NCBI RefSeq assembly: GCF_030272615.1
Contig: NC_081413.1
Location: 554,367,136-554,431,135 of the forward strand
Direction: 5' to 3'
DNA: 64,000 nt
Source: Cryptomeria japonica
Taxonomy: Eukaryota > Streptophyta > Pinopsida > Cupressales > Cupressaceae
The translations under genes were made by a program, and so were the position numbers. The notes beneath the pieces were generated by a model, which saw only the letters and a program-made list of their open reading frames with translations, had not been told where the DNA came from and did no database searches. Positions within the stretch are counted from its first letter, which is position 1. Every line of letters starts with the position of its first letter. Of the stretch, positions 24,955 to 36,766 are shown piece by piece.

Positions 24955-25060
24955 ATATTTGAAATGTATTGAATGTATTGAGGGAACCCATTTACTATTG
25001 GACTTAAATATTTGAAATGTATTGAATGTCTTGAGGGTACCCACTTACTATTAGGATTTA
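24955..25060 (+). repeat. 54-bp direct duplication
   Basis: Two adjacent copies of a segment containing CTTAAATATTTGAAATGTATTGAATGT followed by GAGGG-ACCCA-TTACTATT, with a few differences. Confidence 0.65.
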
Positions 25061-26459
25061 GTTATTTGATGAAAAGATCCAAAACTATGGAATAAGTGTA
25101 TCATTGGTGCAATAACATTTTCCTTGCTTTGTTTTTCCTAAGTCAAACTAATTTGTTTAATAAGGAGATTTAACTATTATATCTACATCCTAAGAAGGAT
25201 TAATTCAAGATGATAGATCTCTTAATGCTCGATTATCTATTGAAATTTTCAAGTGTTAATTGACCCTTTTGCCTTATGCAAAATTTATCTTTTCAAAACC
25301 CAAGGGACTCTTTTCCCATCATTGAGGAGATACTATCTCTTTAGAATTTAAAAATAGTTCAAATTTGCAACTTAATTTTCCATAATTAAAACTCCAATAA
25401 GGTATCCATTAATATGGGTTAGACCCTTTTCGCTTAAATTTTCCTTTAATATATTAATAATTTAATTCCTAAAGCTAGAGATGATATTTTAAACATATTT
25501 CCATTAATTTTAATAAGGTTTGATTATAAATAGGTCTCATTAATCCTTTTTAAATAGATATCAATAAATAAAACCATTTTTCATTAAATAGACCTCAATA
25601 AATAAATCAATTTCTCACTAAATTCGATTAATTTTCAACTATTAAAATTTATAATTATAAACTAATCCTAAATGATTTTTTTTAATCACCAAGTGCATAA
25701 TTAAATTTCAAAGAACTATAAGCTTATTAATTTTAATCATTCAAAATAACTTTCAATATTCTAAAACTTTTTTAATTTTAAATTAAAAATAAATTTGAAC
25801 TACTTATTTTAATGATACAAATAAATTTCAATTACTTAGACAACTTAGAATATAAATAATTTTTTCATAAAATTAAATTACAAACTCTAAAGTATAATTC
25901 AATTTTAATAAAACAATTCCTAACTCAAAATATATATGTTTTTTTAAAAAAATAATTGGTAATTAACTCAAAATCTTTTAATAATATAATAATTATATTT
26001 ATTTAATCTTAAATAAATAAACGAAAATTAAAAAAAAAAAAAAAAAAACTTAAATCTAAAACAAATTTAGAACATAAATTTAATATGATTTTAAATAAAT
26101 TTGATATATATGTTTATATAATATATATTTGAAGGGAAATTTACTAATTTATTAATCAAGACAAGATTTACTTTTTGTTATTTTAAAAAAAAATTCATAC
26201 ATGAACAAGGAATAATATATTTTTATTTTAAAAATCCAAAGAGATGAATATGTTTCTAAAAAGTACAAAGATGAACTTCTTTTTTTTTTCTATAATGCAC
26301 AAAGATGAATGTTTTCCTAAAATCCACAGACATGAATATTTTCCTAAAATCCACAGAGATGGATATTTATCTAACATACATAGAGATGAATATATTTCTA
26401 TTTTTATTTTCTTTATTCTGATTTTATATTACTTTGGCAATAGATTTATTTTTGTTCAA

Positions 26460-26463
<4 letters not shown>

Positions 26464-26492
<29 letters not shown>
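26464..26492. repeat. (TA)n microsatellite
   Basis: Uninterrupted alternating TA run of about 29 bp inside AT-rich DNA. A run of A at 26029-26048 lies upstream. Confidence 0.9.
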
Positions 26493-26494
<2 letters not shown>

Positions 26495-27671
26495 CATTCT
26501 AAATAAAATCTGTTTTTTTGTAAAATAAAGAAAGTTGATTGAGGAAAAGATAACAAATTAAACAATATTCAAATTTGTATATGCATATTTTGAAAGAAAT
26601 CTATTAACCAATTATTTCCTACATGCAAAATAAAAAAGAAGGATTTTTTTTTCTTTTTTTGGATAGAAAAGCAATTTATTACATGTATTTGATTAAATCA
26701 ATTAACAAAAACTGAAAAAGATTTACTTGCAAAAATCTGAAATGGATAAAAGAGATTTCTTTAAAAAAATAAAATTAAAATATAAACTTTCTTATGTGCA
26801 AAATTCTAAAGAGACGAGAAGAAGATTTTCTTTGAAAAGAAAATGCAAGCAATGAATGTGCAAGAGGGGAACCTGGATTTGAATGAAGAACCTTGCTGAC
26901 CTCCTTCAATTCCTCCTTGAAGCTTGGTAATGATTTTCTCCAAAATCCTGCAACACATCTACAAAATTTCTCCTACAACTAACATGGTATTGAAAATAAA
27001 TTCATAAGAATTTCAAGACTACTTTATCATCCAAAAAACAATGAACTCCCCTTTTTTGAAAATTTAGAACTCAATATATAGAAAAGAGAGTCATTTTCCC
27101 ACTACAAAAGAAATTAATTGATTTCCATATTCTTTTCCCAAAATAATTTCATGCAAAATGATTAATTGTCATATTGGGGGTTACATGCAAAAATTGAATT
27201 TGAAATTCTCTTCTAGAACCTTCTCATTTCCTCCTACAACATGTGCTAAATAGCATATTGAGAAAATAAACAATTTCTAAATTAATTTCATGCAAAAATG
27301 ATTGTTGTCATAGTGGGGGTTACATTTGACCATGCATTCAAAATTCAAATTTGAATTCTCCCCCAAAAATGCATTTTGTAACTCCTTTGTCATAAAAATG
27401 CCATTAATAGAATTATTCTTGTCATAGAATAATTTTGTAACTCCCATGTCATATATTTGTTAAATATAATATTTATTCTTTAATATTTTAAATTTTAAAT
27501 TTCTTTTCTAGAATCTTCTTATTTCTCCTACACCATGTGCTCAATTAGGATATTGAGAAAATAAGCAATTTTCAAATAAATTATGACCTCATGTGTGTGT
27601 CACCACTTAAATTCCTTTTTATTTAAAAACTTCAACCTCATTTCAATTTATATTTTCTTTCTAACGTTACT

Positions 27672-27672
27672 C

Positions 27673-27750
<78 letters not shown>
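27672..27750. repeat. (TAA)n microsatellite, ~26 units
   Basis: Uninterrupted TAA trinucleotide run. It creates an artificial poly-Ile open frame that should not be annotated as a gene. Confidence 0.95.
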
Positions 27751-27875
27751 GCAAGTCATATCAAGGTCCAAAAAGAGGGTTATGACACATATAGGCCGAA
27801 TAACTCTGACTATGGCCTTCACATAGCCACACGACCCATTTCAACAGTCCCATACTTACATTTTGCAAGCAGAAA

Positions 27876-28675
27876 TGAGAAAAAATGTAGCACATAATTG
27901 CCAATAACCTTGGCATTCTTCAACAACTCCCTATTCTCCTATCATTTGTTGTCCATGAATGACTATCTGAGGGCGTTTAAAAAGCATTTTAACAGAGTTT
28001 GTGGATACATCTTATGAAAGTCATGTGTGGGAAGGAGATCTCAGATTAGCTTAACTCTTTTTGTGGTGGATAAAAGGAAAACTAAGGATATCTTTTGGTA
28101 GAGAAATTCAACACGAAGAGTCTTTTTCTCTATGAGAAACCCCATTGTCTGCTGCATTTTCATACATTGATTGATCAAAGGAAGACAATACAATTTTTTG
28201 TTTATCTGACAACTCTATGAGACTACGTGAATGCATAACACATGCCCAACATACGTCTCGGGCTTGGACATGAGTAGCATGGTTGGAGGCAAGCATTGCG
28301 CAGGAATGAATGAAGATCTTGCTGAAATTTTCTCCATGTACCCTCTTTGACCGCACCCTCCACAAGACTCAGTCCGTTCTCCACTGCATGCATGCATTAA
28401 GGAGTCTTCACCAAGATAGTCATAGTTTTTTTGGGCCACCTTTTAGCATTATATGCTGACATTCATTATAGCCTTAATAAGTCATAATTGCTGAAATTCT
28501 CACTTAACACCTAAAATCACTATTTAATGGTAGTGTCAATTTCATTTGAAATGCTTACTATTTAATGGTAGTAATCAATTTTATTTAAAATGTTCATAAA
28601 ACAAAATTATTTAATCCTTCTCGAGGCATCTATTGCACTTTGATAATTCTAGTTTTATCAATTTAAATATATAGA
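27876..28675 (+). repeat. Composite repeat module A, copy 7
   Basis: Starts with the GTAGCACATAATTGCC landmark at 27886, followed by the ACTATCTGAGGGCG variant. It ends in ATTTGAGAATAGAT, where the plus-strand LINE derivative is inserted; module B continues at 30510. Confidence 0.75.
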
Positions 28676-28689
28676 ATTTGAGAATAGAT

Positions 28690-30495
28690 AGATATAAATG
28701 ATGATTATGAGCTTGAAAAATGGCTATCCCTGCTTCTCTCGCTCGGAAGACTATTTAGAATAATGCCCCTACAATGATCTACAACGAATCTCCCAGTACG
28801 AGTGGTTCCCTCCTCCTCCCTAGCACGCCTGGTGGTGTGGGTGGCTTGCGTGCCCCACACCCTATGGGTTGTGTGGACGATCAGGATGCCCACGTTGTGT
28901 TGCAGGTCTCGTCTACTGATTTTCCCCCCTTTCCTCCTCACGTGGGGGCTGCTAGCGACGTCTTAGGTGGTGGTTTTCCCTCAATTTGTTGGTTTGGACC
29001 CCTTGTGCGATGTTCCCCAAGTGGATGAGCTACTACTGTGAGAGTTGTGGAGCTGATTTGTGCCCTCCCCCACCTATGGATTCCTTTCCTGGGTTTTTCT
29101 CTAGTGCAGACAATTTGGGTGATGCTTCTCAACCGGTTGTCACGGATGTTGTGGGTGCTAGGATCCTGTCCAAACCTTCTTATGTTGGTAGGCGCAATTT
29201 TTCTCATGTGGCCAAATCTGCTACCTAGCCCTCTAAGGGGATTCATCCTCTTCCCTGTGTGGTGGTTTGTGGGCAGGATGTGGTTGACAACATTGGGTTC
29301 TACCAATGTTGTGCTTTAGTGCGTAGATTCTCTGGACTCTAGCCTTCACTACCAGACCTCCACTATAGGGTGAGTTATTCTTGGAAGCCCTTGGTGGCTC
29401 ACAATATTGAGTTTTTTCCTTGTGCCAAAGGCTTTTTCATTTTTTCTTTTACATCTCTAACTAATCAAAATTTGGTTTTGGGCAAGTTGTGAGCTTGGGG
29501 AGTGCACTCCCACTTTGTCAAGCCTTCGACAACTTCTTTTAACCCTCTCACTGAGCCACTCAATGTGCACCCAATTTGGGTTCGCCTTCCAAATCTCCCT
29601 CTTCATTTTTGGGAGTACTCATGTTATGAGGCTACCGGTAACTCTATTGGTCACTTCTTAAAGGTTGATGATGCTACATCATCAATGGATCACACTACCT
29701 TTGTCTGCATTTTGGTTTATATCAACATCTCCTCGCCCCTCCTTAGAGATGTGGTTCTCATGGTTGGGGATCAGCCTTGGACACAACCATTGGATTTTGA
29801 GGGCCTCCCCTTTCGCTGCCAGAAATTTTTTTCTATAGGTCATCTTACTTCAGACTGCTCTATTTCAGGCCACAAAGGTGTTGCTACTTGGTGGAAGGAT
29901 GCTAATATTGATCATTTGACCATCCATGTTGTTGATCCTGATTCAGATAGCTCCTCTCGGGAGCTTGAAGTGTCTCTTACTGCTCTCGATGTTGTTGTGG
30001 TCAACACCCCTGACTTGCAGCCCCACTCCACACCTACTAGTTTTGCTCCCGATGCCGCTCCCTTGCAACAGATTCCTCTTGTTATGCAATAGCCTGTTGT
30101 TCTGTAACAACCTGCTATTCTGTAATAGACCCCTCCTGTTCTACTACAGCCGGTTGTTTCCCCACAACAACCTTCTTCTGACTCTACTGAAGCGGGATCT
30201 TAACCGCTTGGTCATTCCCTTGATGGTCCCAATGACATTATAGCCTGGACTATTGTTTGTTGCAGGCGGAAGGGGAAGTCCTCCCCGCCTCGCCAAGGCT
30301 TGAGTTTTCTTACCCCTTCTAGAGTTGGGTTTGTGTTGTTGAAGGTTGGATTGTTCTTTTTCTTTTATTTGACCTTGCTTGTTCGGGGCTTGCTTCGATG
30401 TATTGTCTTTTACTGCCTGCGGGCTTTTCTTTTTTATAGTCTCTGACTATGTAAAGGGTTAGTGGCCTAGTTAACGCTACTTTTTAATCAAAAAC
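28690..30495 (+). mobile_element. ORF1-only LINE derivative, plus strand, with perfect 14-bp target duplication
   Basis: 1.8 kb flanked by a perfect duplication ATTTGAGAATAGAT (28676-28689 and 30496-30509); the unbroken site occurs at about 6339 in copy 2. It carries a broken ORF1 and a short 3' tail with the GGGTTAGTGGCCTAGTTA block typical of plant LINE 3' ends, ending TTTTTAATCAAAAAC. There is no reverse transcriptase. It is close in size to the minus-strand element at 1483-3337 and has the same TCAAAAAC terminus. Confidence 0.85.
28720..30243 (+). pseudogene. LINE ORF1-like protein, DUF4283 plus zinc knuckle, broken
   Basis: The likely start is ATG 28720, with an in-frame stop 12 codons later. 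Open pieces continue in different frames: a Pro/Ser/Gly-rich N-terminal part (28774-29228), a piece with GLWPSLPDLHY near 29330, and the longest piece at 29502-30092. The last contains the DUF4283 hallmark WVRLPNLPLHFW and a zinc knuckle in which the second Cys is Phe (C-x2-F-x4-H-x4-C), followed by WWKDA. The 3' part after 30092 repeats short Q/P/L-rich units. At least three frame breaks make it a pseudogene. Confidence 0.75.
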
Positions 30496-30509
30496 ATTTG
30501 AGAATAGAT

Positions 30510-33400
30510 TGCCTCCAACCATACTATATTTCTAAAAGCATTGTTAAAAAAATATAGAGACACTAGAAAAATAAAAAGACGTGTTTTTTTCCAATCCAAT
30601 CAATTTGTATCTAATGAAATAAGAATATATTTGTTTAAAAACTAATGCACAATTGTTTGATGAGAGACAATTAGAAATAGTTAAAATGTTTATTTAAAAT
30701 TAATGCAAAATTATTTGATGAGAGGTAATTGAATCGAATTTATTCATTTTTCTATTAAAGTTCTAATTTATTTTTATTTTGGTGTTTGTAATGTATTTTA
30801 TATTTTTGGTTGTCATATTTATTTTAGTAGTGCTCTTATAGGTGTGTTTTTATTGAGAATCTTACCTAGTTCTCATGTTATGAATGTAGGTGCTTTAATG
30901 TTCATATACATATTTATAATATGATTTTATGGTGACATGTTAGTGGTTTTCATTATGCATTAGATTTATATTTTCTGATTATTTCATGATTAGACTAATA
31001 TCCATGTCTTATTCTTTAGCTAATCTTCATGTCTTATTCATCATCCTAATTATACTAAACTTTGTGATGTATAAAAGTTGCTTGCTAATCTAATTTTATT
31101 GATAAGTCATGTTTTGAAAAATTTAAATCATTTTTTTTTTCATGTTTTGTATTTGTATTTGATAATTATCAATCATTATTTTTATTATTTTGACGAATTA
31201 TGCATTATTGATATGTTCAACATCATTCTAGGGAATTGACATCAGATGAGAGTGTAGTAGAGAATGTAAAGAAAAGAGAATGAATGAGACATTTTCATGA
31301 AAATAAAAAATAAAACCCATATATGAAGATATGTCATATTTTCTAATTTAGTTGGATCATGAAATGTCTATTCAAGGCATGATAGAGAAAAATTCGGAGA
31401 AATAAAGGTACTAAAAGTATAGACTATGTGCAACTAAAAAATTGAATAGCATAGTTGAAGGTATGCCCTCTTTACCATCTCAATATGATATTGAAAAAAT
31501 ATTCAAACACCAATTGATGTTAATTGACTGACTTATTAAAAACACAATAAACATACCTATTTTTTTTAAGATGAACAACTTTTGTGTAATGAAAGTTTTT
31601 TGTGTAATCAAGAAAGTTTATCATTCAAAACATCTCTTACAATTTTTTGTAAACAAAAGTTTTTTATTGAAATTGATGAGAAAATTTTAAAATCAATGGT
31701 TGATAAGGTCCTTTAACATACTTATAGAAGAAATGTTAATAGAAAGTGCAAAACACTTTTTTTTTATAAATTAAATGAAATGTAAGAATGTCCATTATTT
31801 TTTGAAATGATGAAAAATATTAGTCTTAAATCCTATAATAAATATTCCTGGCTTAAGAACATCAAGTATTATATCTATTTTAAATAATCTAATTAATGCA
31901 TGTGAAAGAGTGGGTTGGGATGTAATCATATCAACTCTATTAAATAATAAAAAAATAAAAGAAAATTGTGTAATAAGAAATACAAGTAAAAAAAAAATCA
32001 AATAAAAACAAACTATGGCCACTCTATCCTAGAATCCCTAAAAAGATAAAGTTGTAACTTTGAAGCCTTAAAACATCTAATTAAATAATTCAAAAGAATA
32101 ACATAAGAGTATCATCTAATCAAAAAAGATGTTGTAAAGGAAGAATTGGTTGTTTAAATTATGAGCCACATCTAAAAGAAATTGGATATGAATCAAACAC
32201 ATTTTTAATTCAATTTTGTAGAGATGCATCTTCAAATAAATATTAATTAAAGGTATTTTTAAATGAGAAAAATAATGTCAAATGAAGTACACAAAAATAA
32301 CTTTTTTTTATCGAGTTCATATTGAAGCGTATAATAATTATGATGTTTTTCAATGTAAATACATATATTTGCATGCTAATGAGATTTTGTAAGAGTGTTA
32401 ATTGGAGTTCTACTTAGATCAATTTTACTTCAATGATTTTATATATGAAAAGAGTAGATACACTTATTTAAGAAAAAATCATGTTTGGATGGAACATGTG
32501 ATAGTTGTTGTGGTTTACAATGCTTGAGTAATTGTGTACGCATGGATCATGCACATGCAATTAAAAACAAAATAGTAAATTTAAGAAAAATATGAGTTAT
32601 TAGAATACACACTAAAAGATGATAAAGAGAAAAAATGTGTAAATTAGTGAGTGAAAAATTATTTGTATATCAATTTATATGTATTTTGGATAGAATATAG
32701 TGTATGACTATCCAAGACATATGCATAGAGCTCAATGGTTGGAATTGCAATTCAAATATACAAGGACAAGTTTCCTCTTCACACTATCATTACAATTATA
32801 TACCTTGAAAAAATTATACACTACAAATATATAATGAAGTTAGATCACAATACAACTCCACTTAGGTTTCTATATTTGTGTATATGGCATTCATTAACAC
32901 ACTTGATAGTATATAGCAATATGGAAAGATCTTGAGGTCCAATATCATTTTTATATTAGTGATGATCAAACACATTCTATAAAGTTTGTGTCAAGTTTCT
33001 TTTCAATTTTCTATGGTGATTTGAGTAGCAAACACCACATTTGGTCAACATATGCTATGGACAAATGAATATTGATCATAATTGAAGAATTCATTGATGT
33101 TCTATTGGCTGAGTGGGATGTATAAGATGAGTGGTGTTGAACATATATAGAATTTATTTGAGGTAAAACATTGAAAAGGGGGACATGTATTAAATGAGTC
33201 TTAGCATGAGAAAAATTGAAGTACAAAGATAGTATAGAGTTTATAGATGCAAAATCCATCATCAAATGGTCTAGTTCTCTAGAATAGATCAAGTAATGAA
33301 GGTTTGCTTTCATTCTTCATGTAGAGATTTTATTTCAAATGAGTATGATTCAAAGAGTGGTTTGATGAATGGTGCATTATAAGTTTAAACCCACATGACG
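30510..33400 (+). pseudogene. Decayed transposase-like coding region (modules B and T), copy 2
   Basis: Matches 6340-9270 throughout. The readable order is the cysteine-rich block near 32485-32540, YPRHMHRAQWLELQFKYTRT near 32710, then in the next frame NEVRSQYNST, a stop, VSIFVYMAF (32836-32890), QYGKILR, and, after a frame change, ISDDQTHSIKFV near 32955. Reading this copy beside copy 1 shows conserved residues even where frames broke separately, so the ancestor coded for protein. Which DDE-type superfamily it belongs to is not settled here. Confidence 0.6.
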
Positions 33401-33564
33401 TATCAACTTTTAGACGCACTTCAACTCATGAAGATGGAATCATTAATTGAATTTGAAGATATCCTAGATCTACTTTAAGTAAGATTACAGATTCAAAAAA
33501 AAATCTTATTAGTATTTTTATCATTTATTAATTTTTTATATTAAATATATAATTTTTTTATTAA

Positions 33565-33803
33565 GTATAGTATGTGTGTGTGTGTGTATGTATATACACA
33601 CACACATACATATATACACACATACATGTAATATATATACATACATGTATGTATGTATGTATATATACACACACATACATATATACACACATACATGTAA
33701 TATATATACATACATGTATGTATGTATGTATATATACACATGTGTGTGTATATGTATATATATATGTATGTATACATATATGTATATATGTATACATGTG
33801 TAT

Positions 33804-33855
<52 letters not shown>

Positions 33856-33879
33856 ATATGTATGTATATGTATATGTAT
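33565..33879. repeat. Compound (TG)n/(TA)n microsatellite with a 70-bp duplication
   Basis: TG, AC and TATG tracts. A ~70-bp segment (TATATACACACACACATACA...) is duplicated head-to-tail at 33591-33660 and 33661-33730. A (TG)n run of about 23 units lies at 33805-33850. It abuts the left LTR of the element at 33880, and TG repeats resume right after its right LTR at 36416, so the element sits inside the microsatellite. Open frames here on both strands are artefacts. Confidence 0.9.
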
Positions 33880-34206
33880 TGTTAGAGTTATCTTTTATTA
33901 GCTAATAATTATTTATTTAATTATTAGTCTATTATAGTCTACGCTTAAGCTTAACTTAGGAATCTTATAATTCTTTAGGGTTTTCACCTTTAGGGTTTTG
34001 AGTATCCTTTTATAAGGATTCTCTCTTTGTATTTTCATAACAATTTGTAATTATTGAATTGCATTCTTGTTGCACACTCAATATGACTCCTCTTTTCTAG
34101 ATCTCTGAATTCTGGCCTCCATAGCTTTTTTGCTTCTCTCCTTCTGTGACAAGTTTACATGCAGGTGATCTTTGGGAGTTGTAGAGTTGATTTTTCCTCA
34201 ACTTCA
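33880..34206 (+). repeat. 5' LTR of short LTR retrotransposon
   Basis: 327 bp, TGTTAGAGTTATC to ACTTCA, near-identical to 36084-36412. Contains TTTTATAAGGATTC (34010), a candidate TATA/R-region start. A primer-binding site follows within 3 nt. Confidence 0.9.
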
Positions 34207-34209
34207 ATA

Positions 34210-34223
34210 TGGTATGAGAGCTC
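34210..34223 (+). other. tRNA-iMet primer-binding site
   Basis: TGGTATGAGAGCTC, complementary apart from one base to the 3' end of plant initiator-Met tRNA, 3 nt after the LTR end. This is typical of copia-type elements. Confidence 0.8.
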
Positions 34224-36083
34224 CAGATCTACATGTCCTTGTTCTCTTCATGAGAGATTTTGGGGCTTGTTCTTCAGATCTGTGTATTCGGGGGTTTGCG
34301 CAGTTTTTTTTTTTTTCATTTTTGGGGATAGCTAAATTTTTGGTACATTTTGGTGCCAAAAGAACTTCACGGTTGGATCCGGAAGGCCGATTCCATGAAT
34401 TTTGATATAAAATTCGATATTTTTTGGTGTCAGGTGTTCGAGAGGCAAAAAAAATTTTAGGCCCCAGGCCGTACGACTTCAAGGCATGCTGATCAAGAAA
34501 AAAATAATAATATTTTTTTGGGCAGTTTAACGGCTTTCTCAAGCCAACTGGGTTAATGCCGACCATCGGTGGTCTACTAACCGTTGGGGCTACGTTGGCG
34601 GTTACTACTGTTCTCCCAGGCGGTCACCGCAGGCAGTCTTTAAACTGCTAGCCGCCAGACCCCGCCGCCGAGTGGTCATCGCTAGCCTGCTCTGTCCGCC
34701 AACCAGCTATTGCCAGCCGCTGCTCCGCCCAATCATTGCCGCCTGCTTCGTCGCCCAGCCACCTCCCTGCCACTAGCAGGGGGGGCTTTTTTACTTGAAG
34801 ATTTTTTTGCCATAACTTGGGCAAATGAAGTAATTTTTTGCAAAACCTTATATCATCGGAAAGCTCTTTCCGAGCTCTATCCAGATCTGGAGGTTTGAAT
34901 TTTTTATTTTGCTTTTTTGATGGTGTTTTTTCTGTCAAAGCCAGAGGTTCCTTTTTGCACTCCGAGAGACATAACTTGAGCATCCGAACTCCATTTTTCA
35001 AAAACTTTATATCATTGGAAAGTTTGTTCTATGTAATTTCCAGTCATATTATTTTTCTTTCCAGATTCTACTCTAGGTACATGTTATTCAGTTTTTTGTT
35101 TTTCAACACTCTGGTGAATATCTTGGAGGTTTCAGGTCTTGGGATCTCTTTCTTTGAGTAGGATGTTTCATCTTTGGCTGTTCTTTCAGTATTTCCAGCC
35201 TTATGTCTCTTTTGATCATTGTAGACATTTTTGTAAGCTTTTTCTTTATGCAAACACATTGAGATAAAGTGCCACTATGCATTGTATACTTGGGATCTTG
35301 CACATCTTGTGCCTTATTGTACATGCACTTCATTATAAAGTGCCATGGGGGGTTGATGTTTTCCTTGTTTGTCATCTACCTTTTTCATGTGAGTGTTCCT
35401 TTTATGACATTAGCCTCATGATGTGTGTCAAGTGAGTGTCCCTTCCACGACACTATGTACTTTCTCTGCACCTTTGATGTTCCCGGTTCTTCGTTATGCA
35501 GTTCTTGTTGGCATTCAGTTTCAGTGTACCTATCCCTCTCCCTTGTCAGCATTATGGGGGGGTTTCTCTTGTTGGTTCTAATGCTTCCTTGGTTCGATTG
35601 ATCAGCTCTTCAAGCTTTGGTGTTTTATGCCATATGTATCTTCGAGTTCAGTTGTTGCCTTTGTTTGCCACCTGATTCGAGTAGTGTCATTTGAGGGCAC
35701 TCATGCAAATTACAGTCTTCTCTACCTGGTCATGTTCTATTTCAATGGAGGTTCTTCAGATCAGCAGTTACTCTTCGACAATGTTTGCAACTTCTTCATG
35801 TTTTAGTGGTGTTCTTCATGATCCTCCTTTGTTCCTATTTTCTAGGACATTCTCTTGTTTGGAGGCTTCTTCAGACCTTCACTAGTCTCCATCTCTTTTT
35901 GGAGTAGAGTTTTTTTTCCTATGTGGTTTTCTCTATTTCTCCACCTTACAAAGGCTCTTTTGTACTTGGGTACCTCATCGGGCCTAGTTGTGGGGACCCA
36001 TTGTTACTTTCATGCTTTTTGTTTACATCTTTTTTAGTCCTTAGTTGTTTTTTAGCTACTCCCTAAGTTCATCTTAAGGGGGG

Positions 36084-36412
36084 TGTTAGAGTTATCTTTT
36101 ATTAGCTAATAATTATTTATTTAATTATTAGTCTATTATACTCTACGCTTAAGCTAAAATTAGGAATCTTATAATTCTTTATAGGGTTTTCACCTTTAGG
36201 GTTTTGAGTATCCTTTTATAAGGATTCTCTCTTTGTATTTTCATAATAATTTGTAATTATTGAATTGCATTCTTGTTGCACACTCAATATGACTCCTCTT
36301 TTCTGGATCTTTGAATTCTGGCCTCCATAGCTTTTTTGCTTCTCTCCTTCTATGACAGGTTTGCATGCAGGTGATCTTTGGGAGCTATAGAGTTGGTTTT
36401 TCCTCAAATCCA
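36084..36412 (+). repeat. 3' LTR of short LTR retrotransposon
   Basis: Partner of 33880-34206, differing at a limited number of sites (for example TATAGTCTACGC versus TATACTCTACGC, and one small insertion). The low divergence indicates a fairly young insertion compared with the surrounding composite repeat. Confidence 0.9.
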
Positions 36413-36609
36413 ATATGTGTGTGTGTGTGTGTATAAGAGTTTGAATTGTGTTTGTTCAAATAATTTGACACACATAAGAAAATTATTCATTATTCTAGCT
36501 TTCTTATGGCATCAAATGTTCAACTCATCAAGTATGGGGTAGATTGTTGAATAATAACTTGTGGGAAGTTTAGAAGTGTAACCATAAAGTAATAGTTAAC
36601 ACTTTAAAG
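36413..36609 (+). repeat. Composite repeat tail (copy 7) after the LTR element
   Basis: TG microsatellite, then the tail landmarks TTCAAATAATTTGACACAC and TGGCATCAAATGTTCAACTC, ending at AACACTTTAAAG, the insertion point of the large TIR element. Confidence 0.7.
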
Positions 36610-36766
36610 ACAGTAAGTGCACAAAGATGGTGGTCAAAAAGGGGGATATAAGTAGACACTTTTTTTTTTCTGAAATCACGTGAACCTAAACTTGGAGGCA
36701 AAATTTGAAAGTCATCCACTCAAGATATGGATATAATCAAAGAACAAATATTACATTACTCTAAAT

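Larger units (their letters stand above)
22226..27860. mobile_element. Large inserted AT-rich segment, possibly an LTR element or long solo LTR
   Basis: Interrupts the 146-bp repeat array; the composite repeat resumes near 27876. The ends are TGTAATAACCC and CATACTTACA, giving inverted TGTAA/TTACA as in LTRs, but no clear target duplication is seen (CATAC precedes the left end and recurs 10 bp inside the right end). No gag-pol, no matching pair of direct LTRs and no primer site were recognised. It contains a TAGGCATCTATCC tandem array, a GC-richer stretch at 22560-23480, and long AT-rich DNA with no gene. Confidence 0.4.
33880..36412 (+). mobile_element. Non-autonomous copia-type LTR retrotransposon, 2.5 kb
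   Basis: Two LTRs of 327 and 329 bp flank 1.9 kb. The primer-binding site TGGTATGAGAGCTC at 34210 is one base off the initiator-Met consensus, and the polypurine tract AAGGGGGG (36076-36083) abuts the right LTR. The interior has no recognisable gag, protease, integrase or reverse transcriptase. It holds a GC-rich stretch (34530-34790) and two related blocks with CATAACTTG and TATATCAT(C/T)GGAAAG (34810 and 34970). The flanks are microsatellite, which hides any target duplication. Its size fits a small non-autonomous element between TRIM and LARD classes. Confidence 0.85.

Noticed and set aside
27583-27897. 104-codon frame with a poly-Ile tract
   Set aside because: Created by the (TAA)n microsatellite.
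33536-33905. Tyr/Ile/Cys/Val-rich frames on both strands
   Set aside because: Products of the TG/TA microsatellite and its 70-bp duplication.
34172-35375. Frames of 60-120 codons inside the short LTR element (both strands)
   Set aside because: None shows gag, protease, integrase or reverse transcriptase motifs; overlapping frames on both strands point to chance.
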